Below are positions 51,689 to 59,793 of a stretch of 64,000 bases of DNA, piece after piece. The notes under the pieces were generated by a model, which saw only the letters and a list, made by a program, of their open reading frames with translations, ran no database searches and was not told where the DNA came from. Numbering within the stretch: the first letter of the stretch is position 1; each line of letters starts with the position of its first letter. Both the position numbers and the translations under genes were made by a program. The stretch comes from Thermococcus sp. P6 (lineage in GTDB: Archaea > Methanobacteriota_B > Thermococci > Thermococcales > Thermococcaceae), in contig NZ_CP015104.1 of the NCBI RefSeq assembly GCF_002214525.1, positions 682,001 through 746,000 of the forward strand. The letters run 5' to 3'.

Positions 51689-52659
51689 TGGAGTTAAAAG
51701 AGGCCTTTGAAACCCTTGGTGAGATAGTTGACAGGATTTCAAGCGTTTACATAGGGAACGAGGCCGTCATCAGGAAAACTCTGGCCGCAGCGCTCGTGAA
51801 CGGGAACGTTCTTTTCGAGGACTACCCCGGACTGGGTAAAACGCTACTGGCGAAGGCCCTTGGAAGGGTTCTGGGACTGAAGTACACGCGGGTCCAGTTC
51901 ACACCGGATCTTCTTCCGGCGGACATTCTGGGAACCAAGGTCTGGAGGCAGAACCTCGGAACTTTCGAGCTCATAAAAGGCCCGGTATTCACGAACGTTC
52001 TCCTCGCGGACGAGATCAACAGGGCACCCCCGAAGACCCAGAGCGCTTTGCTCGAGGCGATGCAGGAGAGGCAGGTGACCATCGAGGGCGAAACCTTCCC
52101 CCTCGAGAGGCCTTTTTTCGTGATAGCCACCCAGAACCCGATAGAGCTCGAGGGGACCTACCCCCTCCCTGAGGCCCAGCTCGACCGCTTTCTGGTGCGC
52201 CTCAGGCTCGGCTACCCAAAAACCCTGAGGGACGAGGTTGAGATCCTCGAAGCGCGTCTATCTTGGAGAAAGGACGACCCAACGGCCGACCTAAAGCCTC
52301 TGATCGATCGCGAGACTTTCGTGGAAATGCAGGAGCTCGTAGAGAGGCGGATCTTCATAGAAAGGGCCCTGCTTGAGTACATAGCCGAACTGATCAGGAA
52401 CGCGCGTTCCGATGAGAGGGTCGAGGCGGGACCGAGTCCCCGGGGAGGCATAGCGCTTATGAAAGTTGCCAAGGCAAACGCCCTCCTCGAGGGACGGGAT
52501 TTCGTCCTGCCGGATGATGTAAAGGCCTACGCCATCGACGCACTGGCCCACAGGGTTGTCGTCAGGCCGGAGTACGCCTTCGAAGGGGTTACCGGGGAGG
52601 AGATCATCAGGGAGACCCTGAGGAGAACGTCCGTTCCCAAAGGGGCTGAGGGTAGATGA
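51688..52659 (+). CDS. MoxR family AAA+ ATPase
   Basis: 323 aa. AAA+ ATPase of the MoxR subgroup, which acts as a chaperone or metal/cofactor-insertion factor, usually with DUF58 and VWA proteins. Walker A DYPGLGKTLLAKAL near residue 45, Walker B LLADEINRAPPKTQSALLEA, sensor 1 VIATQNPIELEGTYPLPEAQ, arginine finger QLDRFLVR, and the lid with SPRGGIALMKVAKA. ATG 51688 overlaps the previous stop by one base, and the gene overlaps DUF58 by ATGA. Confidence 0.95.
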   Translation: MELKEAFETLGEIVDRISSVYIGNEAVIRKTLAAALVNGNVLFEDYPGLGKTLLAKALGRVLGLKYTRVQFTPDLLPADILGTKVWRQNLGTFELIKGPVFTNVLLADEINRAPPKTQSALLEAMQERQVTIEGETFPLERPFFVIATQNPIELEGTYPLPEAQLDRFLVRLRLGYPKTLRDEVEILEARLSWRKDDPTADLKPLIDRETFVEMQELVERRIFIERALLEYIAELIRNARSDERVEAGPSPRGGIALMKVAKANALLEGRDFVLPDDVKAYAIDALAHRVVVRPEYAFEGVTGEEIIRETLRRTSVPKGAEGR

Positions 52660-53903
52660 GGAAGAGTCTTATCGGCTACGCCCTCTGGGCCGTACTCATC
52701 GGAACGATCTTCCTCTCGCCCGGGATGATAGCACTCGCGGTGGTGCCCCTCTCGGTCCTCGCCCTCGCGGTGCTCATTGACCCACCGGGTGGAATAGGGG
52801 TAAGACGAAGGCTCTCAAAGTCCGAAGTGTGGCTGGGGGAGGAGGTGGAGATCCGGGTAGAGGTTGAGGTGGAAAGGGGAATCGGGCTGGTCGTCATCAG
52901 GGATCCCCTCCCGAAGAGCGTCGCCCTGACCTCGGGAAACAACGTCGGGGTTTTCTTCAAGGGGCTCAAACCGCTGAGGGCTGAGTACTCCTACAGGATA
53001 AGGCCCCTCCGCAGGGGATCCTACAGGCTGCCGGAGAGTGAGGTGACGACGAGGAACCCCCTCGGGGTAAGGTACCTCTGGGGGCTTTACGGCGAAGAAC
53101 TGGAACTCAGGGCGATCCCCCGTATCATCAGGGCGGTTCCAATGGCACAAACGAGCAGAAAGGCGAGGATAAGCGTCCCCGAAACGAGCTTCTCGATAAC
53201 CGGGTCCCTCTCCACGGACTTCAGGGAGATAAGGGAATACCAAACCGGCGATCCGGTGAAGCTCATAAACTGGAAGGCCACCGCCCGGATCGGGAGGGTT
53301 ATGACAAACGAGTTCGAAAGGGAGGGCAAGAAGACGGTTCTCTTCGTGGTCGACGCAAGGGAGGGGATGAAGGTGGGGGCCGGAAGCGAGAGCCCCTACG
53401 AGCACGCCATGAACCTCGTCTCTTCGATGGCCCACCGCTTTCTGAGAAAGGACTACCACGTGGGCCTCTACCTGCTCGGAACCGGGAAGTTCCTGCCCCC
53501 CGCAACGGGACAGAGGCAGCTTCACGCGATGGTGCGGACCATGATGGAATTCGAGAGGGTTCAAACGGCTGAAGAGGGCTTCGACGATTCCATCGAGAGG
53601 CTGAAGAGGATCCTCCTTCAGTACAGACCCCTCGTGGTGTACGTCTCCAACGTGCTCGAGGGAACCCTCATGGAAACCAGAAGGGGAATCCTGAAGGTAA
53701 CGTCCCTTCACAGGGGAAGCTCCAAACCGGTCATCGTCGATGTTTCTCCGCCCCTCGAGGCGGAGGCGGGCACTTTGATCGAGATAGAGAAGAGGGTCAT
53801 AGCGGAGGAGCTCGAAAAGGCCGGTGCCTACGTCGTCCGCTGGCTTCCGGAACAGGAGGATACCGGTAGGGTGCTGAGCAGGTTGCTGGGGGAGATAGGA
53901 TGA
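52656..53903 (+). CDS. DUF58 (VWA-like) domain protein
   Basis: 415 aa. Two N-terminal membrane helices (YALWAVLIGTIFLSPGMIAL, AVVPLSVLALAVLI), then a beta-rich segment, then the DUF58 core with FREIREYQTGDPVKLINWKA near residue 195 and a VWA-like fold (KKTVLFVVDAREGMKVG, in place of a strict DxSxS MIDAS). DUF58 proteins are the standard partners of MoxR ATPases. The altered MIDAS suggests no conventional metal site. It overlaps both neighbours by four bases. Confidence 0.92.
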   Translation: MRKSLIGYALWAVLIGTIFLSPGMIALAVVPLSVLALAVLIDPPGGIGVRRRLSKSEVWLGEEVEIRVEVEVERGIGLVVIRDPLPKSVALTSGNNVGVFFKGLKPLRAEYSYRIRPLRRGSYRLPESEVTTRNPLGVRYLWGLYGEELELRAIPRIIRAVPMAQTSRKARISVPETSFSITGSLSTDFREIREYQTGDPVKLINWKATARIGRVMTNEFEREGKKTVLFVVDAREGMKVGAGSESPYEHAMNLVSSMAHRFLRKDYHVGLYLLGTGKFLPPATGQRQLHAMVRTMMEFERVQTAEEGFDDSIERLKRILLQYRPLVVYVSNVLEGTLMETRRGILKVTSLHRGSSKPVIVDVSPPLEAEAGTLIEIEKRVIAEELEKAGAYVVRWLPEQEDTGRVLSRLLGEIG

Positions 53904-54727
53904 ACTTCCGGGCGTTAAAACTGGCCGTCCTTCTGCCCGCGATAATCCTCGTGTCGTTTGCCTGTTCGGAGGTCTTTCAACCCGGAGGGTACCTCCTGAA
54001 AGCTGCCATCGGGATAATCCTCCTTGGGGTCTTCATCTCCACCGGTTCCGCCAGCGGGACGGTTTTCGTCTCAACGGTACTCTACTCCGTTCCCTACTCC
54101 ATAGTCCTGTCCCAGTTCCTGCCCATAGCCTTCCCCCGGGCCTACGAGGACCTTGCGGGGGCCATAATGAGAAACCCCTATTTCTCCAGCCCCCTGTCGG
54201 TGTTCACCCTAATGGTCCTCAGCATACTGAGCGATTACATCGAGAGGGCCGAGGGGTGGGATAACATCCTGAGTGGACTTGGATGGAAGGGCAGAGGGAC
54301 AGGGATCCTGACGTACGGTGCTCCGGTTCTCCTGCTGGCCTTCGCCCTTTCACTCGGCATACTGTGGCTTGGAAGGGTCCTGAACTTCTCAACAACCGGA
54401 ATCCTGCTGCCGGTTCTCATCCTCCTCCTCGGGGCGGTGAGCGGTTACCTTTCGAGGGAGACGGGAAGCTACAGGCGGGTTGTGGTTGCCACAGAGCTTC
54501 CACCCGTGAACGGGGAGGTACTGATAGAAACCCCCGAAGGTGTGGAAGCCGTGCCCCTGAGTCGCTCCATGGCCTCTGAATGGGAGGCCATCAGGGTGAA
54601 GAAGGAGCTGAAAAAGAGGCCCACGCGGGTTCTCCTGAAGATCGGAGAGAGGGTGGAAGTCCTGACGCCGTTAATGGAAAGCGTGGACGGGAAAACCCTC
54701 TTCCTGCTCTACCGGAAGGAGATTTAA
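53900..54727 (+). CDS. Membrane protein with C-terminal cytoplasmic beta domain
   Basis: 275 aa, unrecognised. About six hydrophobic segments in residues 8-185 (LAVLLPAIILVSFACSEVF, LLKAAIGIILLGVFISTGSA, GILLPVLILLLGAVSGYL). Residues 195-275 form a soluble domain with a beta pattern (RVVVATELPPVNGEVLIETP, RVEVLTPLMESVDGKTLFLL). Last gene of the operon that begins with the transglutaminase-like protein. Its stop overlaps the convergent DUF257 gene by four bases. Confidence 0.75.
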   Translation: MNFRALKLAVLLPAIILVSFACSEVFQPGGYLLKAAIGIILLGVFISTGSASGTVFVSTVLYSVPYSIVLSQFLPIAFPRAYEDLAGAIMRNPYFSSPLSVFTLMVLSILSDYIERAEGWDNILSGLGWKGRGTGILTYGAPVLLLAFALSLGILWLGRVLNFSTTGILLPVLILLLGAVSGYLSRETGSYRRVVVATELPPVNGEVLIETPEGVEAVPLSRSMASEWEAIRVKKELKKRPTRVLLKIGERVEVLTPLMESVDGKTLFLLYRKEI

Positions 54728-55401
54728 TCCCTTTGCATGCTTTTCAAAGCCACCAGATCTTTGAAGTCCACGGAGATCACGGAACCGAGGGTGGCGGGAC
54801 TCGTCGATTTCACCACCTTCACCCGGTACTCCCCCTCGATCAGCTCCCACCTGAGCACGGTGGTGAAGATTTCCTCCAGCAGGGGCAGGAGATCCGGGCT
54901 TCTCCTCTCCACAACCTCCCCGTTTATGAAGTAGAAGGCAAGGCGGCTTTTATCCCCAACGAAATTGGAGATGGTCCGGATGAGCCTTATCGATTCGTTT
55001 CTTCCAAAGGCCATGAAGAGCCTGTGAATGCCAAGAACCGGATTGAAAACGACCGTCTCCGGCGCAACTTTCTCATAAGCCTCGCGGTAGTAGTCAAAGT
55101 TGAGGGAGTACTTCTCCACATCGACCCTGCCCACGACGTTGCCGAAATTGTGCCTCCCGCCTATCTTTATCACGGGGATCTCCATCAGGTGTCCGGTGTT
55201 CAGTCCCATGAGCTCGAGACGGGTTACGTACTCCCGGAAGGTATCTGCAATGTCATCGATGATGATGTAATTACCGGCCTTCAGGTACTCTTCCATGAGA
55301 ACGTACAGCAGAATCTCGGGGGACGCTACCGGGGAATGCTCAACGAGAACACTCTCTCCGGGACGGATTCCAGAAAGTACGTTATCCATTCTCTTGATCA
55401 T
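54724..55401 (-). CDS. DUF257 family protein
   Basis: 225 aa. Thermococcales-specific DUF257 family, with a RecA/KaiC-like fold but a degenerate nucleotide site: IRPGESVLVEHSPVASPEIL stands where a Walker A loop would be, and YIIIDDIADTFREYVTRLEL where Walker B would be. Function unknown. ATG 55401 follows GGGATGAACG; the region upstream carries a T-rich spacer. It is a single-gene unit facing the MoxR-DUF58 operon. Confidence 0.75.
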   Translation of the reverse strand: MIKRMDNVLSGIRPGESVLVEHSPVASPEILLYVLMEEYLKAGNYIIIDDIADTFREYVTRLELMGLNTGHLMEIPVIKIGGRHNFGNVVGRVDVEKYSLNFDYYREAYEKVAPETVVFNPVLGIHRLFMAFGRNESIRLIRTISNFVGDKSRLAFYFINGEVVERRSPDLLPLLEEIFTTVLRWELIEGEYRVKVVKSTSPATLGSVISVDFKDLVALKSMQRD

Positions 55402-55479
55402 CGTTCATCCCATAAAGGGTCTGGGAGGGGAAACTATAAAAAAGTTATCCCGCACCCGGTTTTACTAAAAGCTCGACTT

Positions 55480-55929
55480 TCAGCGGACAACCATCGTCGG
55501 GGGTTTTATCTGACCTATGACCTCCTCGAGCAGACTGCCTATCCTCGTCTTCCCGCTCCTTCCGTAGGCCCCCATGACGACGAGTCCGTACTTTCCGGAG
55601 TTAGCCTCCTCGAGCACCGCCTTTCTGGCAACACCCTCAACTATCCTTATCGAGCAGTTCACCCCCTCCTCATGACAGAACTCAAGGAGGTTCGTCATGG
55701 TCTCCCTTATGTCCTTCTTCATCTCGTGCCACACCTCTTCCTCGAACTTTCGGACGTCCTCGAGGTCCTGAATCCTCATCCCCACGTTGAAGGCCAGCAC
55801 CTTGGCTTCCCGCCAGTCCATGGCCGAGAAGAGTGTGATCTTCCAGCCCTTCCTTTTCGCTATCGCTATCGCGTGCAGTGCCGCCTTCTGGCTCCACTTT
55901 GAACCGTCAATGAGCACGAGTATCCTCAT
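55480..55929 (-). CDS. Universal stress protein UspA-like (downstream copy)
   Basis: 149 aa. Usp fold: N-terminal MRILVLIDGSKWSQKAALHA with the DGS nucleotide contact, and a C-terminal VVMGAYGRSGKTRIGSLLEE that resembles the ATP-binding loop G-x2-G-x9-GS, but with a shorter spacing. It may bind ATP or another nucleotide. It starts three bases after the transporter stop and is third in the Usp-NhaD-Usp operon, so it may regulate the transporter, as Usp domains do in several ion carriers. Confidence 0.88.
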   Translation of the reverse strand: MRILVLIDGSKWSQKAALHAIAIAKRKGWKITLFSAMDWREAKVLAFNVGMRIQDLEDVRKFEEEVWHEMKKDIRETMTNLLEFCHEEGVNCSIRIVEGVARKAVLEEANSGKYGLVVMGAYGRSGKTRIGSLLEEVIGQIKPPTMVVR

Positions 55930-55932
55930 TCA

Positions 55933-57219
55933 TCACACCCCCACGTACTTCACCCAGATTATCAAGGTGCCCACGCCGACCGTAAGTAGCATTATCACGA
56001 GGCCAATCTTGAGGAAGTCCATGAAGGTTATTTTAACGCGCTCTCTAGCGGCGATACCCAGAACCACGACGTTGGCGCTTGCACCTATGGCCGTTCCGTT
56101 CCCGCCGAGGCAGGCTCCGAGTGAGAGCGCCCACCAGAGGGGATAAACGTTCAGAGAAACGCCCATCGACTTTATCAGGGGTATCATGGTGGCGGTCAGG
56201 GGGATGTTGTCCACTATGGACGAGGCTACGGCCGAGAACCACGTTATCACCACCACTGCCTCACCCGTCGTGTGGAGGTACGTTAAAAGCCAGCTCGCAA
56301 CGTCCTTTATAACCCCCGTCTGGACGAGGGAGCCGACTATGATGAAGAGCCCCATGAAGAAGAATATGGCCGTCCACTCCACCTTCTCAAGGACCTCCGT
56401 GGGCTCCATTCTGCTCCAGATCAGGAGAACCGAAGCGCCGGTGAGGGCAACCACCGCGGGATGGAGCCCGAGCCTGTCATGGACAAAGAAGAGCAGCACG
56501 ACGGCGATTATAACGGTAAGCGACTTCCGGAAGAGGGAGTAATCCCTTACCGCCTCCTCCTCCCTGAGGTTCTCGATGGTGGACCGGATCCGCTCCCTTC
56601 CCTCCGGGCTTATCCTCATCACGTTCCTGTAGGCAAGGTATATCACACCGACCGTCAGGATGAGATCCACCGCCGCTATGGGGCCCATGTTAACGAGGAA
56701 CTCGTTGAAGCTGAGCCCCGCGGCCGAGCCTATCATTATATTCGGGGGATCGCCGATGAGGGTGGCCGTTCCACCGATGTTGGAGGAGAAGATCTCCGCC
56801 AGAAGGTAGGGAACGGGGTTGACTTCCATGAGGCGGGCTATGTAGAGGAGCATCGGCGTGAGCAGGAGGACCGTCGTAACGTTATCGAGAACCGAACTGA
56901 CTACGGCAGTAACCACCGAGAAGAGGAGGAGGACCCTCATGGGGCTTCCCTTTGCAAGCTTCGCGGTTTTGATGGCTATGAACTCAAAGAGACCACTTTC
57001 TCTGGCGGTGTTGACTATCATCATCATGCCCACGAGCAGGAGCAGGGTTCCCAGATCCAGGTATTCCGGCACCTTTTCCCACGGGACCACACCGGCAAAA
57101 AGCACCAGTGAAGCGCCGAACAGTGCGGCAACCGTTCTATGAACCTTCTCGGTTATTATCAGGGCGTAGGTAAAGGCGAACACCGAGAGGGCTATGATCA
57201 TCTCTTCGCTGGGGGTCAT
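55933..57219 (-). CDS. ArsB/NhaD family ion transporter (IT superfamily)
   Basis: 428 aa. Eleven to twelve membrane helices of the ion-transporter superfamily that includes Na+/H+ antiporter NhaD, arsenite exporter ArsB and the P protein. Diagnostic repeats are SSVLDNVTTVLLLTPMLLYI, LIGDPPNIMIGSAAGLSFN, SSIVDNIPLTATMIPL and LGACLGGNGTAIGASANVVV, the two inverted halves of the substrate site. The actual ion cannot be read from sequence; sodium is the likeliest in a marine thermophile. ATG 57219 has GGTGATGCCC upstream, nine bases after the first Usp gene. Confidence 0.9.
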   Translation of the reverse strand: MTPSEEMIIALSVFAFTYALIITEKVHRTVAALFGASLVLFAGVVPWEKVPEYLDLGTLLLLVGMMMIVNTARESGLFEFIAIKTAKLAKGSPMRVLLLFSVVTAVVSSVLDNVTTVLLLTPMLLYIARLMEVNPVPYLLAEIFSSNIGGTATLIGDPPNIMIGSAAGLSFNEFLVNMGPIAAVDLILTVGVIYLAYRNVMRISPEGRERIRSTIENLREEEAVRDYSLFRKSLTVIIAVVLLFFVHDRLGLHPAVVALTGASVLLIWSRMEPTEVLEKVEWTAIFFFMGLFIIVGSLVQTGVIKDVASWLLTYLHTTGEAVVVITWFSAVASSIVDNIPLTATMIPLIKSMGVSLNVYPLWWALSLGACLGGNGTAIGASANVVVLGIAARERVKITFMDFLKIGLVIMLLTVGVGTLIIWVKYVGV

Positions 57220-57228
57220 GGGCATCAC

Positions 57229-57774
57229 CTAATAGATTATCGCCGGTTTTTCAACGTGCTGGACTATCTTGAGAACCACCGGACTGACGGACGGGGTTTT
57301 TCCCAGCTCGGAACCGTAGCTCCGGGATATCACGAGCAGGTCGAAATCGCGCGCGATGTTGATAACATCGTCGCTCTTGTTACCGAAGAAATACCTCCCG
57401 CTCGCCCTCAGCCCGATTTCCCGGAGCTTCTCAAGCGTTCGGGAGAGGACCCTCTCGCCGAGCTCCGCTTCGGTCCTTTTGAGCCTTTCTGCTTCCGTTT
57501 TTCCGAGGCTCTGCTCTATCATACGAAAGACCGTGCTGTCGGCCACGTAAACGATCTGCACGGATGCCCCGGCGTAAGCCCCGAGGGTGTCGTAGAGTTC
57601 CTCGGGGATATCGCGGGAAAACCTGTCCACCGCAAGAAGGATCGACGATATCTCGGGGAGAACGAGCTCTTCCGGGAGAAGGAGAAACTCACGGTAGTGA
57701 CGGATTATCTCCTCGTACCTGCCCTCGTTGATGTCCCTGAACTTCCTCGTGATGAGCCTGCTGAAGAGGTCCAT
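57229..57774 (-). CDS. Universal stress protein-like (upstream copy)
   Basis: 181 aa from ATG 57774 (an ATG at 57780 is alternative), both behind GGTGGGGG. Residues 30-181 match the Usp fold: SSILLAVDRFSRDIPEELYD, ASVQIVYVADSTVFRMIEQS, and a C-terminal DFDLLVISRSYGSELGKTPS. The canonical G-rich ATP loop is degenerate, so nucleotide binding is doubtful. First gene of the Usp-NhaD-Usp operon. The longer open frame upstream runs antisense to the Lon-type protease gene and is not used. Confidence 0.8.
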   Translation of the reverse strand: MDLFSRLITRKFRDINEGRYEEIIRHYREFLLLPEELVLPEISSILLAVDRFSRDIPEELYDTLGAYAGASVQIVYVADSTVFRMIEQSLGKTEAERLKRTEAELGERVLSRTLEKLREIGLRASGRYFFGNKSDDVINIARDFDLLVISRSYGSELGKTPSVSPVVLKIVQHVEKPAIIY

Positions 57775-57845
57775 TCGCATCCCCCACCATGGGGGGAGGA
57801 GAGCCTTATTTAAAGCTTTCGCCCTTAAAGGTTGGAACCGAAAAG

Positions 57846-57857
57846 GATTTATTAAGG
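57846..57857 (+). promoter_or_regulatory. TATA box for the secreted Lon-type protease
   Basis: GATTTATTAAGG lies 30-41 bases ahead of ATG 57887, which also has GGGGTGATGGGT upstream. The divergent Usp operon starts about 75 bases away. Confidence 0.6.
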
Positions 57858-57886
57858 CATGGAGAGCCGAAACGGGGGTGATGGGT

Positions 57887-59788
57887 ATGAAAAGGGCGTC
57901 CGTGCTTCTTTTACTCATGCTGGCCTTCATGCCCCTCTCGTCAGCCGTGCCATGCGGGGAGGGACACACGGTCGTTTTAAAGGCTCCGGCGGTTTCCAGA
58001 ACCTCCGATGGGGAGCTCATAGGAGTGGCCACCGACTTCGTCATCACGGTAACACCGGGAACGGGGCACGTTTACGTAGAGACGTGGCCCCTCGCGGAGG
58101 TGGACATGCAGGCGAGTGCCAGACTGGCGGCGCAAACCGCTGGAAAGATCCTCGGAGTTGACATGGACCGTTATGATGTGTTCATCCAGATAAAGGCGGA
58201 TTCTCCAATCATAGGCGGTCCCTCCGCCGGCGGGACGATGACGGTTGGAATAATAGCCGCCCTCGAAGGCTGGGCGGTAAACCCGAAGGTCATGATGACG
58301 GGCATGATAAACCCCGATGGAACCATAGGGCCGGTGGGGGGAATACTCGAGAAGGCCTCCGCGGCGCATCAGGCTGGAATGGAGCTCTTCCTGATACCCC
58401 AGGGCCAGCGCATCCAGTACGTTCAGGAAAGCCAGAAAAAGGAGATCGGAGGAATAGTGGAGATAAGCACCCGGACGAAAAGGGTTGACGTCGTCGACTA
58501 CGCGAGGGAGCGCTGGGGACTGACGGTGATCGAGATAAAGGACATCTACGATGCGGTTTACTACTTCACCGGCCACAGGATACCCCGCCCGAAGGCACCG
58601 GAGTACGTCAACGTGGACACGACCTTCCTGAGGGAGGATGCCCAGAAGGACTACGACAACACCACGGCCTATTACGGGTCAACGCTGGAGAAACTCAAAG
58701 CGAGCGACGTCGATTACGCCACCTACACCACCCTGAAGGAGGCAATGGGGGAAGCCGAGGCCATACTGAACCAGTCGAAGGAGAGCCTCGACGAGGGGAT
58801 GTACTACACGACCCTGAGCAAGGACTTTCAGGCGAGGATAATAATAAGGCACGTGGAGTGGTACATAGACACCACGGACGTTGAAGGCCTTCTGAAAAAA
58901 GTCGGCTCCATGATAAACGCCTCCGAGAGCGAGGTCTCAGGGGTAACGATCAGGGGCACGACGATGCTTCAGGCGATCGCGGCCGCAGAAGAGAGGATCG
59001 AACAGGCGAAGAGCCTGCTCGAAGAGGCCTGGAAGTACTACTACAACAACGACAGGTGGGATGCGATAGGGCAGGCGGCCTACGCTTACGAGAGGGCTCA
59101 GACGGCGGTTTTCTGGGCACGCCTCGGGGAGAGGTTCGCGGCCGGGGACGTTATAGATAGGGACGTCATCAAAACCACCGCAAGGGAGTACATAGACGAG
59201 TCCAGCCTCATAGTCACCTACATAGAGTCGATGTACGGAAGCACCACGGGCGATCTGAGCCAGAGCATTCAGGAGGCTGAAACCTACTACGAGAAGGGAA
59301 AGTATTCCGCGGCGCTCTTCACGGCCATGGAAGCCCGCGTTAGGGCGCAGGTCTTTCTGGACACGCTTGGAATAGACAACCGGACGGTTTTAAAGGACAA
59401 GCTGACGGGGATGGAAGAGGGGGCAAAGGTGGCCATCGCGACGGCCCAGAGCAGTGGTGTTACCCCCGTTCTGGCGATAGCCTACTACGAGTTCGCCAAG
59501 AGCTACGAGAAGAGCGCAGAGAAGACTGGTAGCATGGAGGACCTGCAGACGGCCATGATATTCTACCAGTACGCCCGGGAGACTGCCAACCTGTTCCTCA
59601 GCCCCGCCCGGCACACCACGGTGGAGACCGGCACCACCACGGACGTTCCCCAGATCATCGTTCCCACGGCGACGACATCTCCACCGGCTCCAGCGCCGGA
59701 AGAAAGGAAAAACCCCTCTTGGGCGGGGATGGCCCTGACGGCCCTCGTGGGGTTGCTCGCGGGCCTGGCGGTGGGCAAAAGGCTTTGA
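57887..59788 (+). CDS. Secreted Lon-type (S16) serine protease, membrane-anchored
   Basis: 633 aa. Signal peptide (KRASVLLLLMLAFMPLSSAV), then a Lon protease domain without any ATPase module. The Ser-Lys dyad is Ser113 in IIGGPSAGGTMTVGIIAAL and Lys156 in GGILEKASAAHQAG, 43 residues apart, the same spacing as in E. coli Lon. Residues 230-590 are a helical, acidic region of repeated helices (TLKEAMGEAEAILNQSKESL, AIAAAEERIEQAKSLLEEAW). A Thr/Pro-rich stalk and a C-terminal membrane helix (AGMALTALVGLLAGLAVG) hold it on the outside of the cell. Known as archaeal COG1750; physiological substrates are not known. Confidence 0.9.
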   Translation: MKRASVLLLLMLAFMPLSSAVPCGEGHTVVLKAPAVSRTSDGELIGVATDFVITVTPGTGHVYVETWPLAEVDMQASARLAAQTAGKILGVDMDRYDVFIQIKADSPIIGGPSAGGTMTVGIIAALEGWAVNPKVMMTGMINPDGTIGPVGGILEKASAAHQAGMELFLIPQGQRIQYVQESQKKEIGGIVEISTRTKRVDVVDYARERWGLTVIEIKDIYDAVYYFTGHRIPRPKAPEYVNVDTTFLREDAQKDYDNTTAYYGSTLEKLKASDVDYATYTTLKEAMGEAEAILNQSKESLDEGMYYTTLSKDFQARIIIRHVEWYIDTTDVEGLLKKVGSMINASESEVSGVTIRGTTMLQAIAAAEERIEQAKSLLEEAWKYYYNNDRWDAIGQAAYAYERAQTAVFWARLGERFAAGDVIDRDVIKTTAREYIDESSLIVTYIESMYGSTTGDLSQSIQEAETYYEKGKYSAALFTAMEARVRAQVFLDTLGIDNRTVLKDKLTGMEEGAKVAIATAQSSGVTPVLAIAYYEFAKSYEKSAEKTGSMEDLQTAMIFYQYARETANLFLSPARHTTVETGTTTDVPQIIVPTATTSPPAPAPEERKNPSWAGMALTALVGLLAGLAVGKRL

Positions 59789-59793
59789 AGTCC

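Noticed and set aside
54580-55902. 440-codon plus-strand open frame
   Set aside because: Antisense to DUF257 and the Usp gene; no motif and no ribosome-binding site.
57729-58047. N-terminal extension of the upstream Usp gene
   Set aside because: It runs antisense to the signal peptide and first domain of the Lon-type protease; a ribosome-binding site exists only at 57774-57780.
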